Of a DNA stretch of 64,000 bases, positions 37,799 through 47,088 are shown piece by piece. The translations under genes were made by a program, and so were the position numbers. Positions within the stretch are counted from its first letter, which is position 1, and each line of letters starts with the position of its first letter. Source of the DNA: Roseobacter ponti. Its GTDB lineage: Bacteria > Pseudomonadota > Alphaproteobacteria > Rhodobacterales > Rhodobacteraceae. Below the pieces are notes generated by a model, which did not search any database, had not been told where the DNA came from, and saw only the letters and a program-made list of their open reading frames with translations. Where the stretch lies: NCBI RefSeq assembly GCF_012932215.1, contig NZ_CP048788.1, positions 992,001 to 1,056,000 of the forward strand, written 5' to 3'.

Positions 37799-39220
37799 TC
37801 AGGAGGCAGATCCGCCCACCGTCAGCCCGCCGATCATCAGGGTCGGCTGGCCCACGCCCACCGGGACCCATTGTCCCGCCTTGCCGCAGTTGCCCATGCC
37901 CGGATCAAGCGCCATGTCATTGCCGATGGCGCGGATGTGTTTCAGCGCCGTGGAGCCGTCCCCGATCAGCGTCGCACCACGCACCGGTGCGCCCACTTTG
38001 CCGTCCTGAACACGGTATGCTTCGGTGCAGGAGAATACGAACTTACCGTTCGTGATATCGACCTGGCCGCCGCCGAAACCGACGGCATAGATGCCGTCCT
38101 TCAGCCCGGCAACAATATCACCGGGGGCCGTGTCGCCGCCCAGCATATAGGTGTTGGTCATCCGCGGCATCGGAGCATTGGCATAGCTTTCGCGCCGCCC
38201 GTTGCCCGTGGAGGTGACCCCCATCAGCCGCGCATTCTGGCGGTCCTGCATATAGCCCACAAGTATGCCGTCCTCGATCAGGGTATTTTTGCCCGAAGGC
38301 GTGCCCTCATCATCAACCGAGATCGAGCCGCGCCGGTCCGGGATCGTACCGTCATCCAGCACAGTAACCCCGGGGCTGGCGATCCGCTGACCCATCAGTC
38401 CGGCAAAGGCCGAAGAGCCCTTGCGGTTGAAATCACCCTCCAGCCCGTGCCCGATCGCCTCGTGCAGCAGGATTCCGGGCCATCCCGGGCCAAGCACAAC
38501 ATCCATGACACCCGCCGGAGCAGGGACAGCACCAAGATTGACAACCGCAACGCGCAGGGCCTCGCGCGCCTTTGCCTGCCAGTCCTGCGGCGCCAGCAGC
38601 CCGTCAAGGCCCACGCGCCCGCCACCACCGGCAGTGCCGGATTCGCGCCGGCCGTTTTCCTCGACGATCACCGAGACATTTACGCGCGTCATGGGCCGGA
38701 CATCACGCACGGAATGTCCGTCAGGGCGCAGAATTTCGACCTCCTGCAGACTGGCGGCAATCGTGGCCGAGACCTGCACAACCCGCGGGTCAAGATCCCG
38801 GGCAAAGGCATCGATTTCGCGCAGAGTTTCGATTTTCACCGGGAAGGGCGCGCCTGCGATCGGGTCATCGTCAGTATAAAGCTTCTTATTTGTTGCGGCG
38901 GGCGCATCCGCCCGGGTGCCGCCGCCGTCGCCCACAGCCAGACGCGCGGTTTCCGCCGCGCGCTTCAGTGCGCTTTCGGTTATTTCAGTGGAATGGGCGT
39001 AGCCGGTGACTTCGCCGCGAACAGCGCGCAGACCAAAACCCATGCCCGCATCATAACTCGCGGTCCTGAGCCGCCCGTCGTCAAAGACCAGCGCCTCGGA
39101 CCGGCGGCGCTCCAGAAACAGCTCTCCGTCATCGGCACCATCCGTGGCCGCGCGCAGAACCTTCAGAGCCGTCTCCCGGTCCAGCGAATCGTCGAAGGGT
39201 GAAAAAGGCGCGTCTGTCAT
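37799..39220 (-). CDS. tldD: Metalloprotease TldD
   Basis: 473 residues. The U62 family zinc motif is visible in 'LLHEAIGHGLEGD' (HExxxH), and the C-terminal part contains 'GGQVDITNGKFVFSCTEAYR' and 'GPTLIGDG'-like 'GATLIGDGSTALKHI'. TldD with TldE processes small peptides and modified peptide substrates. No tldE (pmbA) is adjacent. ATG 39220 is chosen; about 90 upstream codons of the open frame run into the region ahead of coxB and are not conserved. Divergent from coxB. Confidence 0.95.
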   Translation of the reverse strand: MTDAPFSPFDDSLDRETALKVLRAATDGADDGELFLERRRSEALVFDDGRLRTASYDAGMGFGLRAVRGEVTGYAHSTEITESALKRAAETARLAVGDGGGTRADAPAATNKKLYTDDDPIAGAPFPVKIETLREIDAFARDLDPRVVQVSATIAASLQEVEILRPDGHSVRDVRPMTRVNVSVIVEENGRRESGTAGGGGRVGLDGLLAPQDWQAKAREALRVAVVNLGAVPAPAGVMDVVLGPGWPGILLHEAIGHGLEGDFNRKGSSAFAGLMGQRIASPGVTVLDDGTIPDRRGSISVDDEGTPSGKNTLIEDGILVGYMQDRQNARLMGVTSTGNGRRESYANAPMPRMTNTYMLGGDTAPGDIVAGLKDGIYAVGFGGGQVDITNGKFVFSCTEAYRVQDGKVGAPVRGATLIGDGSTALKHIRAIGNDMALDPGMGNCGKAGQWVPVGVGQPTLMIGGLTVGGSAS

Positions 39221-39413
39221 GGGGCTGATCCTTTGCAAAAAGCTGGTATTTTCGGGCTCAGCGTCTGTTTGACGCAAGCTGAAGCCTTTATCTCGTACCC
39301 AGAATATGATTGTAAGGATGGCGAATACAACGGGAGGGCTGATGCGCAACTCAGATCCCACCCCACAATGCGCAACAATGATCCAGCGATCACCAATCAG
39401 ATCAGGACGACAC

Positions 39414-40295
39414 ATGAAAAGAATCACATCCCTCGCAGGCTTTTTGGCCGGCCTGACAGCGACCGGTGCCTCTGCACAGGACAACCTCGAGATCATCGGG
39501 AAACCTGTGGACGGGCTGACCGGGTTTCAGCCGGCTGTTACCGAACTGGCGCGCGATATCCACAATCTGGACTGGATGCTGCTGGTGATCATCACGATCA
39601 TCTCGCTCTTTGTAACCGCACTCATTGCCTGGGTCTGCATCCGCTATAATGCAAAGCGCAATCCGGAGCCTGCGACCTTCACACACCACACACCTGTTGA
39701 GATCGCCTGGACGGTGATCCCGATTGTGATCCTGGTGTTTATCGGTGCCTATTCGCTGCCGGTTCTGTTCAAGCAACAGGAAATTCCCGAGGGCGACATC
39801 ACGATTAAAGTGACCGGATACCAGTGGTACTGGGATTACGAATATGTGGATGAGGGCTTTGAGTTCTCTTCCTACATGATCGGTGCGCCGGCAACCGGTG
39901 GCAACAACGCCAAATCGCCCGAGGTGATCCGGCAGCTTGAAGAAGCCGGATATTCGGAAGACGAATTCCTGCTGGCAACTGATACATCTGTTGTGGTGCC
40001 CGTTGGTAAAACCATCGTGATGCAGGTCACGGCCGGCGATGTAATCCATTCCTGGACGATCCCTGCCTTTGGCGTGAAACAGGATGGTGTACCCGGTCGT
40101 CTGGCAGAGCTGTGGTTCAAGGCCGAACAGGAAGGCATCTACTTCGGCCAGTGCTCTGAGCTTTGCGGTCTGAACCATGCCTATATGCCGATCACGGTCA
40201 AAGTCGTGTCGGAAGAGGCCTATGCTGACTGGCTGGCCGGTGCGAAAGAGGAATACGCCGGTATTCCTCAGACCCGCGTTCTGGCTTCCAACTGA
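39414..40295 (+). CDS. coxB: Cytochrome c oxidase subunit II
   Basis: 293 residues. A signal peptide (near ASA-QD) and two membrane helices (about 48-75 and 90-118) precede the periplasmic cupredoxin domain. The CuA ligands are in '[11 protein letters not shown]' and '[15 protein letters not shown]' (two Cys, His, Met), so it is an aa3-type cytochrome c oxidase subunit. An aromatic electron-entry patch 'YQWYWDYEY' is present. The start is ATG 39414. It heads the coxB-ctaB-coxF-ctaG-ctaE cluster; subunit I is not in the window. Confidence 0.97.
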   Translation: MKRITSLAGFLAGLTATGASAQDNLEIIGKPVDGLTGFQPAVTELARDIHNLDWMLLVIITIISLFVTALIAWVCIRYNAKRNPEPATFTHHTPVEIAWTVIPIVILVFIGAYSLPVLFKQQEIPEGDITIKVTGYQWYWDYEYVDEGFEFSSYMIGAPATGGNNAKSPEVIRQLEEAGYSEDEFLLATDTSVVVPVGKTIVMQVTAGDVIHSWTIPAFGVKQDGVPGRLAELWFKAEQEGIYFGQCSELCGLNHAYMPITVKVVSEEAYADWLAGAKEEYAGIPQTRVLASN

Positions 40296-40353
40296 AGCGG
40301 GCCGGGCTGTGCGTGTCACAGCCCGTCGCGCCACCTGCGCCCGAGGCACCTGA

Positions 40354-41292
40354 ATGTCTGATGTAAGCTACAATACACCCACCGGGGAATATGACACGCA
40401 GCTGGGGGATTATTTCGCCCTGATGAAGCCGCGCGTCATGTCACTGGTGGTCTTCACGGCGCTGGTGGGCCTGATCGCGGCCCCGGTGCCTGTGCATCCG
40501 GTCATTGCTTTTGCCTCGATCCTGTTTGTGGCCATCGGGGCGGGCGCGTCAGGTGCGCTCAACATGTGGCGGGATGCGGATATCGATGCGGTGATGCGGC
40601 GCACGGCGAAACGCCCGATCCCGTCAGGTCGGGTGCCTGCGGGTGAGGCACTGAGCCTCGGGCTGGCGCTTTCGGGTCTTTCGGTGATGATGCTGGGGCT
40701 TGCGGCAAATCTGCTGTCGGCAGCACTGCTGGCTTTCACGATCTTTTTCTACGCCGTGATCTATTCGATGTGGCTGAAACGCGCAACGCCGCAGAACATC
40801 GTAATCGGCGGAGCCGCAGGGGCCTTCCCGCCGGTGATCGGCTGGGTAATCGCGACAGGCAGTTTCTCGGTTGAGGCCTGGCTGATGTTTGCGCTGATCT
40901 TCATGTGGACGCCGCCGCACTTCTGGGCGCTGGCGCTCTTTATGAAATCCGATTACGACGACGCGGATGTGCCGATGCTGACGGTGACCCACGGGCGCAA
41001 AGTGACCCGCACACATATCATCGTCTATACCGTGCTGCTGGCCTTTCTGGCCGTGGGCACCGGATTTACCGCAATCGGTGGCCCGCTTTATCTGGCGACG
41101 GCTGTGGTGCTGAACGTGCTCTTTCTGAAAGGTGCTTATGACATCTGGCGCCGCCCGGAAGAGGCTGCCATCGAAGACGGCTATACCGTGGAGAAGAAGT
41201 TTTTCCGCCTGTCGCTCTGGTATCTTTTTGCCCATTTCGGCGCGATCCTTTTTGAAGCGGTGCTGCGCCCCTTCGGTCTCGGAGGCTGGTGA
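40354..41292 (+). CDS. ctaB: Protoheme IX farnesyltransferase (heme O synthase)
   Basis: 312 residues, UbiA superfamily, about nine membrane helices. The prenyl-diphosphate-binding region is 'NMWRDADIDAVMRRTAKRPI'. 'WTPPHFWALALFMKSDYDDA' is the second Asp-rich region. It farnesylates heme B to heme O for the oxidase. coxB is 58 bases upstream and the coxF-like gene starts 3 bases after its stop. Confidence 0.96.
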   Translation: MSDVSYNTPTGEYDTQLGDYFALMKPRVMSLVVFTALVGLIAAPVPVHPVIAFASILFVAIGAGASGALNMWRDADIDAVMRRTAKRPIPSGRVPAGEALSLGLALSGLSVMMLGLAANLLSAALLAFTIFFYAVIYSMWLKRATPQNIVIGGAAGAFPPVIGWVIATGSFSVEAWLMFALIFMWTPPHFWALALFMKSDYDDADVPMLTVTHGRKVTRTHIIVYTVLLAFLAVGTGFTAIGGPLYLATAVVLNVLFLKGAYDIWRRPEEAAIEDGYTVEKKFFRLSLWYLFAHFGAILFEAVLRPFGLGGW

Positions 41293-41295
41293 ACC

Positions 41296-41460
41296 ATGGC
41301 GTTGCGTCCCGAACACGAGATACACACACGCCGCCGCGGACGTAATGTCGGCGTCGGGCTGATGCTTGCAGGTTTTGTGGTGCTGGTGCTGGCGCTGACC
41401 TTCACCAAGGTCACCAACGGCGCATTTGAGCTGCCCCGCGCAGAGGAGCTGACACAGTAA
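41296..41460 (+). CDS. coxF: Small membrane protein CoxF, oxidase assembly
   Basis: 54 residues: a basic N-terminus (HEIHTRRRGRNVGVG), one membrane helix (about 18-37, 'VGLMLAGFVVLVLALTF') and a short tail. It starts 3 bases after ctaB and its TAA overlaps the ctaG ATG (TAATG). A small gene at exactly this place is present in cytochrome oxidase clusters of Paracoccus and relatives and is called CoxF; its exact function is not established. Short length is normal. Confidence 0.85.
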   Translation: MALRPEHEIHTRRRGRNVGVGLMLAGFVVLVLALTFTKVTNGAFELPRAEELTQ

Positions 41461-42044
41461 TGGCGCTTTCCGGTCCGGCAAAAACAGTGACACAGACCGT
41501 CAGCCTCGTGCTGGTGATGGGTGCGCTGGCCTGGGCATCGGTGCCGTTTTACGACTGGTTCTGCCGGGTGACGGGTTTTGGAGGGGTCACCGGCGTTTCC
41601 GAAGTGGCGCCCGACGATGTGCTTGATCAGACGATCAAAGTCCGCTTTGACGGCTCTCTGAACAACCGCATGTCCTGGGAGTTCAAACCCGTGGTCCGCG
41701 AGATGGAAGTGAAGATCGGTGAAACCGGCCTTGCCTTTTATGAGGCCTATAACCCTACCGACCGGCCCATCGCGGGATCAGCGAGCTATAACGTCACCCC
41801 GTATCAGGCGGGCGGCTTTTTCAACAAGATCCAGTGCTTCTGCTTTGAAGAGCAGGTGCTCGCCCCCGGTGAACGGGTGCAGATGCCGGTCACCTTCTAT
41901 GTCGATCCGGAAATAGTCGATGACCGCGACGGACAGTATATACACACCATCACACTGTCTTATACATTCTACGAAATTGATCTGCCTGAAGGTTACGCCG
42001 CGGTGGACGATGCCAATACCAACTCAGACACAAGTCTGAACTGA
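41460..42044 (+). CDS. ctaG: Cytochrome c oxidase assembly protein CtaG (Cox11)
   Basis: 194 residues. A single N-terminal membrane helix with '[15 protein letters not shown]' is followed by a periplasmic immunoglobulin-like domain. The copper-binding motif CFCF occurs in '[16 protein letters not shown]'. It delivers copper to the CuB site of subunit I. Translationally coupled to coxF by the TAATG overlap; ctaE follows after 25 bases. Confidence 0.96.
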   Translation: MALSGPAKTVTQTVSLVLVMGALAWASVPFYDWFCRVTGFGGVTGVSEVAPDDVLDQTIKVRFDGSLNNRMSWEFKPVVREMEVKIGETGLAFYEAYNPTDRPIAGSASYNVTPYQAGGFFNKIQCFCFEEQVLAPGERVQMPVTFYVDPEIVDDRDGQYIHTITLSYTFYEIDLPEGYAAVDDANTNSDTSLN

Positions 42045-42069
42045 CCAGGATAAGGTAAGGGACGCACAT

Positions 42070-42876
42070 ATGGCCCATGAAAAGAACCACGACTATCACA
42101 TTCTGAACCCCTCGATCTGGCCGTTTCTGGGCGCGCTGTCGGGCTTCGTTATGCTCTTTGGGGCGGTGCTCTGGATGCAGGATGTCACGCCCTTCATGTT
42201 CTGGATCGGCTTTGTGGGCGTGCTTTATGTCATGTTCGCCTGGTGGTCCGAGGTGGTTACCGAAAGCAAGGTGGGTGATCATACGCCCGTCGTCCGGATC
42301 GGCCTGCGCTATGGCTTTATCCTCTTTATCATGTCCGAAGTGATGTTCTTTGCGGCCTGGTTCTGGAGCTTTTTCAAACACGCCATCTACCCGATGAACG
42401 AATACGTCGGCTCAGAATATATCCCACCGGAGATCTATCAGGTGGACGCGCTGCACCTGCCGCTGATCAACACGCTGGTTCTGCTGCTGTCGGGCTGTGC
42501 GGTGACCTGGGCGCACCATGCGCTGGTGCATGAGAATAACCGCAAAGACCTGGTCTGGGGTCTTGCGATCTCGATTATCCTTGGCGTTCTCTTCACCGCC
42601 CTGCAGGCCTATGAGTATTCATATCTGCTCTATCAGGGCTGGGAGTTCGGCGGTGACAAGTTCTTCTCCAACTTCTTTATGGCAACGGGCTTTCACGGCG
42701 CGCATGTGATCATCGGGACGATCTTCCTGACGGTCTGTCTGGTGCGCGCGATGAAGGGGCATTTTACGCCTGAAAAGCACGTCGGTTTTGAGGCAGCGGC
42801 CTGGTACTGGCACTTTGTGGACGTGGTATGGCTCTTCCTCTTCTTCGCCGTTTACATGTGGGGCGTGCCGGGCTGA
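42070..42876 (+). CDS. ctaE: Cytochrome c oxidase subunit III
   Basis: 268 residues with seven membrane helices, complete COX3 family: '[19 protein letters not shown]' at the N-terminus, '[14 protein letters not shown]', '[16 protein letters not shown]', '[15 protein letters not shown]' and the terminal '[17 protein letters not shown]'. It stabilises proton uptake in the aa3 oxidase. A strong intrinsic terminator follows at 42921-42952. Confidence 0.97.
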   Translation: MAHEKNHDYHILNPSIWPFLGALSGFVMLFGAVLWMQDVTPFMFWIGFVGVLYVMFAWWSEVVTESKVGDHTPVVRIGLRYGFILFIMSEVMFFAAWFWSFFKHAIYPMNEYVGSEYIPPEIYQVDALHLPLINTLVLLLSGCAVTWAHHALVHENNRKDLVWGLAISIILGVLFTALQAYEYSYLLYQGWEFGGDKFFSNFFMATGFHGAHVIIGTIFLTVCLVRAMKGHFTPEKHVGFEAAAWYWHFVDVVWLFLFFAVYMWGVPG

Positions 42877-42920
42877 ACCGCACGCCTTGCAATCCCGCCC
42901 GGGGCACTTAAAAAGCCAAC

Positions 42921-42952
42921 GGCGCGCGCAGCGATGCGCGCGCCTTGTTTTT
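42921..42952 (+). terminator. Rho-independent terminator/attenuator between ctaE and SURF1
   Basis: A nine-pair stem GGCGCGCGC (42921-42929) / GCGCGCGCC (42936-42944), loop AGCGAT, followed by TTGTTTTT. It ends only 16 bases before the SURF1 ATG, so it either terminates the cox transcript or attenuates SURF1 read-through. Confidence 0.88.
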
Positions 42953-42968
42953 GAGGAGCGGAGGATCC

Positions 42969-43649
42969 ATGCGACGACTTGCATTCCTGCTGATCTTTGG
43001 TCTGGGCGGTGCAGCCATCCTGACCGGTCTGGGCATCTGGCAGGTGCAGCGTCTGGCGTGGAAAGAGGCGATTATCGACAGGATCGATGCCGCGATCCTC
43101 GCCGACCCGGTCGCTTTGCCCGAAGCGCCCGATCCGGAGCGCGACGCCTATCTTCCGGTGCAGGTCACCGGCATGCTGGGCGCGGATTACCTGCGGGTAC
43201 TTGTCTCGAAAAAGCAGGTAGGTGCAGGCTACCGCATCATCCGGCCGATGCTGCATGAGACGGGGCCGTTGCTCATTGATCTCGGTTTTGTCTCCGTCGC
43301 GGATGCCGGCGGGCTCAAATTCGAGGAGGGGCCACCTGTCAGCATCACCGGCAATCTGCAATGGCCGCAGGAGACGGACAGCTTCACCCCGCCGCCCGAC
43401 ACCGATGAAAACATCTGGTTCGCGCGCGACGTCTCCGCCATGGCCGATGCCCTGAACACACGGCCCGTCATGGTCGTAAGGCGCGACGTGCCGTTTCCGG
43501 ACAGCCCGCTGACGGCAATGCCGGTGGACACCAGCGCAATTCCGAACGATCACTTGCAGTACGCGATCACGTGGTTCTCTCTGGCCGCGATCTGGGTCGC
43601 GATGACTGCTTTCTTCCTGCGCCGCGGCTCCGCGGCCAACCGGACCTGA
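42969..43649 (+). CDS. SURF1 family cytochrome oxidase biogenesis protein
   Basis: 226 residues. Two membrane helices (about 5-22 and 200-220) bracket a periplasmic loop. Signature 'TGLGIWQVQRLAWKEAIIDR' lies at the N-terminus and 'NDHLQYAITWFSLAAIWV' at the C-terminus, as in SURF1/Shy1. It helps heme A insertion into subunit I. ATG 42969 has GCGGAGGA upstream; the terminator upstream leaves little room for a promoter, so expression probably depends on read-through or a promoter within the hairpin region. thrC follows in 4 bases. Confidence 0.92.
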   Translation: MRRLAFLLIFGLGGAAILTGLGIWQVQRLAWKEAIIDRIDAAILADPVALPEAPDPERDAYLPVQVTGMLGADYLRVLVSKKQVGAGYRIIRPMLHETGPLLIDLGFVSVADAGGLKFEEGPPVSITGNLQWPQETDSFTPPPDTDENIWFARDVSAMADALNTRPVMVVRRDVPFPDSPLTAMPVDTSAIPNDHLQYAITWFSLAAIWVAMTAFFLRRGSAANRT

Positions 43650-43653
43650 CCCC

Positions 43654-45042
43654 ATGCGTTACATCTCAACCCGCGGCACAGCGCCCGTTCTGAACTTTGA
43701 AGAGGCGATGCTCACGGGCCTTGCCCGTGACGGCGGGCTTTATGTCCCGGAGACGATTCCGCAGATGTCCGCCACAGAAATCGCGGCTCTTGAGGGGCTG
43801 AGCTATGAGGCAACCGCGTACCGGGTGATGCGGCCTTTCGTGGGTGATGTTTTTACCGACGACGAATTCGAAGACATTATCGGGCGCGCTTATGCAGGCT
43901 TTGGTCATGCCGCCCGCGCGCCGCTGAAACAGCTTGATCAGGGGCACTTCCTGCTGGAACTTTTCCACGGCCCGACGCTGGCGTTCAAAGATTTTGCCAT
44001 GCAGCTTATCGGCCAGATGTTCCAGACCGCTCTGGGGCGCAAGGGTGAGCGCGTCACGATTGTAGGGGCCACATCAGGCGATACCGGGTCGGCGGCGATT
44101 GAGGCGTTTCGCGGGCTCGACAATGTGGATGTCTTCATCATGTACCCGCACGGGCGTATCTCCGAAGTACAGCGCCGGCAGATGACCACTCCGCAGGAAA
44201 GCAATGTGCACGCGCTTGCCATGGACGGGGATTTTGACGCCTGCCAGGCGCGGCTGAAGGATATGTTCAACGACTTTGAGTTCCGCGACGGGGTGCGGCT
44301 GGCCGGTGTGAATTCGATTAACTGGGGCCGGGTGCTGGCGCAGGTCGTCTATTACTTCTCCTCCGCCGTCGCTCTGGGCGCACCGCACCGACCCATAAGC
44401 TTTACCGTGCCCACGGGCAATTTCGGTGACATCTTTGCCGGCTACATCGCCAAGCAGATGGGGCTGCCCATCGGCCGTCTGGTCGTGGCGACCAATCAGA
44501 ACGACATACTGCATCGCTGCCTTTCGGGGCACGGGTATCACAAGGGCGAGACGGTGCCCTCAATCAGCCCGTCGATGGACATCCAGGTCAGCTCCAACTT
44601 TGAACGCGCTCTCTTTGATGCCTATGACCGGGAAGCGGCGGCTGTGGTGCAGCTGATGAATGAGCTGAAAGAGGGGGGCTTTGACGTCAGCCAGGGCGCG
44701 ATGCAGGTGCTGCAGTCGCATTACAGCTCCGGGCGCGTCTCTGAGGCGGAAACTTCGGCCACGATCACCTCAGAGCTGAAGGCCAGCGGTGAGCTCCTTT
44801 GTCCGCACTCCGCAGTCGGTGTCCGCGTGGCACAGGCACAACGTGAGACCGGCACGCCCATGATCACACTGGCTACCGCGCATCCGGCGAAATTCCCCGA
44901 TGCGGTTGAGCAGGCTTCGGGCATCCGCCCGCCCTTGCCCCCGCGCATGGCTGACCTGTATGAACGCAGCGAGAGGGTGAGCAGGGTGCCGGATGATCTG
45001 GAGGCTCTGAAAGGGTTTATCAGGGAGAATATCTCAGCGTGA
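43654..45042 (+). CDS. thrC: Threonine synthase
   Basis: 462 residues, the longer (yeast/alphaproteobacterial) form. The PLP-binding Lys is in 'FHGPTLAFKDFAMQ', and 'VGATSGDTGSAAIEAF' and 'PTGNFGDIFAGYIAKQMGLP' are the cofactor and substrate loops. It converts O-phosphohomoserine to threonine. The stop overlaps the GTG of the M16 peptidase (GTGA). Confidence 0.97.
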   Translation: MRYISTRGTAPVLNFEEAMLTGLARDGGLYVPETIPQMSATEIAALEGLSYEATAYRVMRPFVGDVFTDDEFEDIIGRAYAGFGHAARAPLKQLDQGHFLLELFHGPTLAFKDFAMQLIGQMFQTALGRKGERVTIVGATSGDTGSAAIEAFRGLDNVDVFIMYPHGRISEVQRRQMTTPQESNVHALAMDGDFDACQARLKDMFNDFEFRDGVRLAGVNSINWGRVLAQVVYYFSSAVALGAPHRPISFTVPTGNFGDIFAGYIAKQMGLPIGRLVVATNQNDILHRCLSGHGYHKGETVPSISPSMDIQVSSNFERALFDAYDREAAAVVQLMNELKEGGFDVSQGAMQVLQSHYSSGRVSEAETSATITSELKASGELLCPHSAVGVRVAQAQRETGTPMITLATAHPAKFPDAVEQASGIRPPLPPRMADLYERSERVSRVPDDLEALKGFIRENISA

Positions 45043-46301
45043 CAGTAGAGCAGCACCGTCTGGCCAACGGGTTTCGTATCGTGACCGAACACATGCCGGG
45101 GCTTGCCTCGGCTTCCGTCGGGGTATGGGTGACCGCCGGCGCGCGCCATGAAAAGCCCGGACAGAACGGCATCGCCCACTTTCTGGAGCATATGGCATTC
45201 AAGGGCACAAAGCGGCGCTCTGCGCTGCAGATTGCGGAAAGCATTGAGGACGTGGGCGGCTATATCAATGCCTACACCAGCCGTGAGGTGACGGCCTATT
45301 ACGCCCGTGTACTGGAAAATGATGTACCGCTGGCGCTGGATGTGATCTCGGATATTCTGCTGAACCCGACTCTGGAAAAGGCGGAGATTGAGGTTGAGCG
45401 TGGGGTGATCCTGCAGGAGATCGGTCAGGCACTGGACACCCCCGATGACGTAATCTTTGACTGGCTTCAGGAAGAAGCCTATCCCGATCATCCGATGGGC
45501 CGCACGATCCTCGGAGCGGCCGAGCGGGTATCCGCTTTTACCCGGGCGGATCTGAAGAAATTCATTTCCCAGCATTACGGCCCTGAACAGATGATCCTGT
45601 CAGCGGCGGGGGCAGTTGATCACGAGGCGATCGTGAGGCTTGCCGAAGAGCTCTTCGGGGAGATGGAGGCGCGACCTGAGGCAGCGGTGAAAGCGGCACA
45701 GTTTTCGGGCGGTGAGCGGCGGCAGGTCAAAGCGCTGGAGCAGGCGCATTTTGCAATGGCATTCGAGAGCCCGGGCTACCGTGATGATGCGATTTACACC
45801 GCGCAGATCTACGCCTCGGCGCTGGGGGGCGGCATGTCGAGCCGGCTTTTCCAGGAGATCCGCGAGAACCGCGGGCTGTGCTATTCGATCTTTGCCCAGG
45901 CAGGTGCCTATGCCGATACCGGCATGACCACGATCTATGCCGGTACCTCTGCCGCGCGCCTGGCACAGCTCGCGGAGATCACCATCGACGAGATGAAACG
46001 CGCGGCCAGTGACATGTCGCCGGCTGAGGTGGCCCGCGCGAGGGTGCAGATGAAAGCGGGGCTGCTGATGGGGCTGGAGAGCCCGTCCAATCGGGCCGAA
46101 CGTCTGGCCCGGCTGGTACAGATATGGGACCGCGTGCCGCCCCTTGAGGAAACGGTCGCGCTCATTGATGCGGTCACGACCGGGGATGTGCGCGAGTTTG
46201 CTGAAGGAATGGCCTCTGCCGCGCCTGCGGCGATGGCGCTTTATGGTCCGGTCGAAGACGCGCCGACGCTTGAGCGGTTACAGGAGCGCCGGGCCGCCTG
46301 A
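45039..46301 (+). CDS. M16 family zinc metallopeptidase (processing-peptidase-like)
   Basis: 420 residues. The inverted zinc motif HFLEH is in 'NGIAHFLEHMAFKGTKRR', with the third ligand Glu in the 'VERGVILQEIGQALDTPDD' region. A second inactive M16 domain (about 230-410) has 'GGGMSSRLFQEIRENRGLCY'. This subfamily is related to the mitochondrial processing peptidase beta subunit. The GTG at 45039 overlaps thrC, a linkage common in alphaproteobacteria. The downstream GNAT gene overlaps its stop (TGATG). Confidence 0.94.
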   Translation: MTVEQHRLANGFRIVTEHMPGLASASVGVWVTAGARHEKPGQNGIAHFLEHMAFKGTKRRSALQIAESIEDVGGYINAYTSREVTAYYARVLENDVPLALDVISDILLNPTLEKAEIEVERGVILQEIGQALDTPDDVIFDWLQEEAYPDHPMGRTILGAAERVSAFTRADLKKFISQHYGPEQMILSAAGAVDHEAIVRLAEELFGEMEARPEAAVKAAQFSGGERRQVKALEQAHFAMAFESPGYRDDAIYTAQIYASALGGGMSSRLFQEIRENRGLCYSIFAQAGAYADTGMTTIYAGTSAARLAQLAEITIDEMKRAASDMSPAEVARARVQMKAGLLMGLESPSNRAERLARLVQIWDRVPPLEETVALIDAVTTGDVREFAEGMASAAPAAMALYGPVEDAPTLERLQERRAA

Positions 46302-46885
46302 TGCTGCGCGGCTTTCGCAAACTGAAGATCGAAACCGAGCGTCTGACGCTGCGACCGCCTGTACATTCGGATTTTCGGCCCTGGTCGGTGCTGCGTGCGC
46401 AAAGTGCAGGCTATTTGCGCTCCTGGGAGCCGAGCTGGGCGGATGATCATCTGACACGAAAAGCTTTTACCAACCGGGTCTACTGGGCGCAGCGTTCGGT
46501 CTCGGGCGGCACGGCCCTGCCGCTTTTTCTGATCCGGCGGAGCGATTCCGTTTTGCTGGGCGCGATTACGCTCGACAATATCCGGCGCGGGCCTGCGCAG
46601 GCCGGCACGCTGGGCTACTGGACGGGCGAACCTTTTGCGCGCCAGGGCTATATGCGCGAAGCGATCACGGCACTTGTACATCACGCGTTCACGCGGCTCG
46701 ATCTGAGCCGGATCGAGGCGGCATGCCTGCCGGAGAACGCAGCCTCGCGCGGATTGCTGGAAACCTCCGGGTTCAAGTACGAGGGCGTGGCGCAGAGCTA
46801 TCTGCAGATTGACGGGCGCTGGCGCACGCATGTGCTTTATGCGGCCCTGCGCGGCGACAGGCGTGGCAAAGCTGCGGCCTCCTGA
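46301..46885 (+). CDS. GNAT N-acetyltransferase (RimJ/RimL type)
   Basis: 194 residues. The fold of ribosomal-protein-alanine acetyltransferases is seen in 'IETERLTLRPPVHSDFRPWS', 'LGYWTGEPFARQGYMREAIT' (acetyl-CoA loop) and 'LSRIEAACLPENAASRGLLE' with 'GFKYEGVAQSYLQIDGRWR'. The likely substrate is an N-terminal amine. Coupled to the M16 gene by TGATG. Confidence 0.92.
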   Translation: MLRGFRKLKIETERLTLRPPVHSDFRPWSVLRAQSAGYLRSWEPSWADDHLTRKAFTNRVYWAQRSVSGGTALPLFLIRRSDSVLLGAITLDNIRRGPAQAGTLGYWTGEPFARQGYMREAITALVHHAFTRLDLSRIEAACLPENAASRGLLETSGFKYEGVAQSYLQIDGRWRTHVLYAALRGDRRGKAAAS

Positions 46886-46904
46886 AACCTGCCGGTTAAA
46901 CTGC

Positions 46905-46977
46905 GCGGCTGCGCCGCACGACACGCCCCGGTCCCTTTCCTGCGGAAGGGGACCGCGATGCGCCTTCGGCGGGCGCA
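46905..46977. repeat. Cluster of three hairpins downstream of the GNAT gene
   Basis: GCGGC-TGC-GCCGC (46905-46917), GGTCCCTTTCC-TGC-GGAAGGGGACC (46930-46954, eleven pairs with one G-T) and TGCGCC-TTCGGCG-GGCGCA (46959-46977) follow one another. No T-tract follows. This may be an mRNA 3' stabiliser, REP-like element or terminator region. Confidence 0.6.
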
Positions 46978-47088
46978 CTTCTGCTGCAGGATGAGGCAGT
47001 TGACCACTGGATTTGTGCGGCGAGGGGGTCGGGGTGCTGATTTTGCCCTGAGGTGCGCTATTCTTTATCGGGACAGGGGGAACTGACC

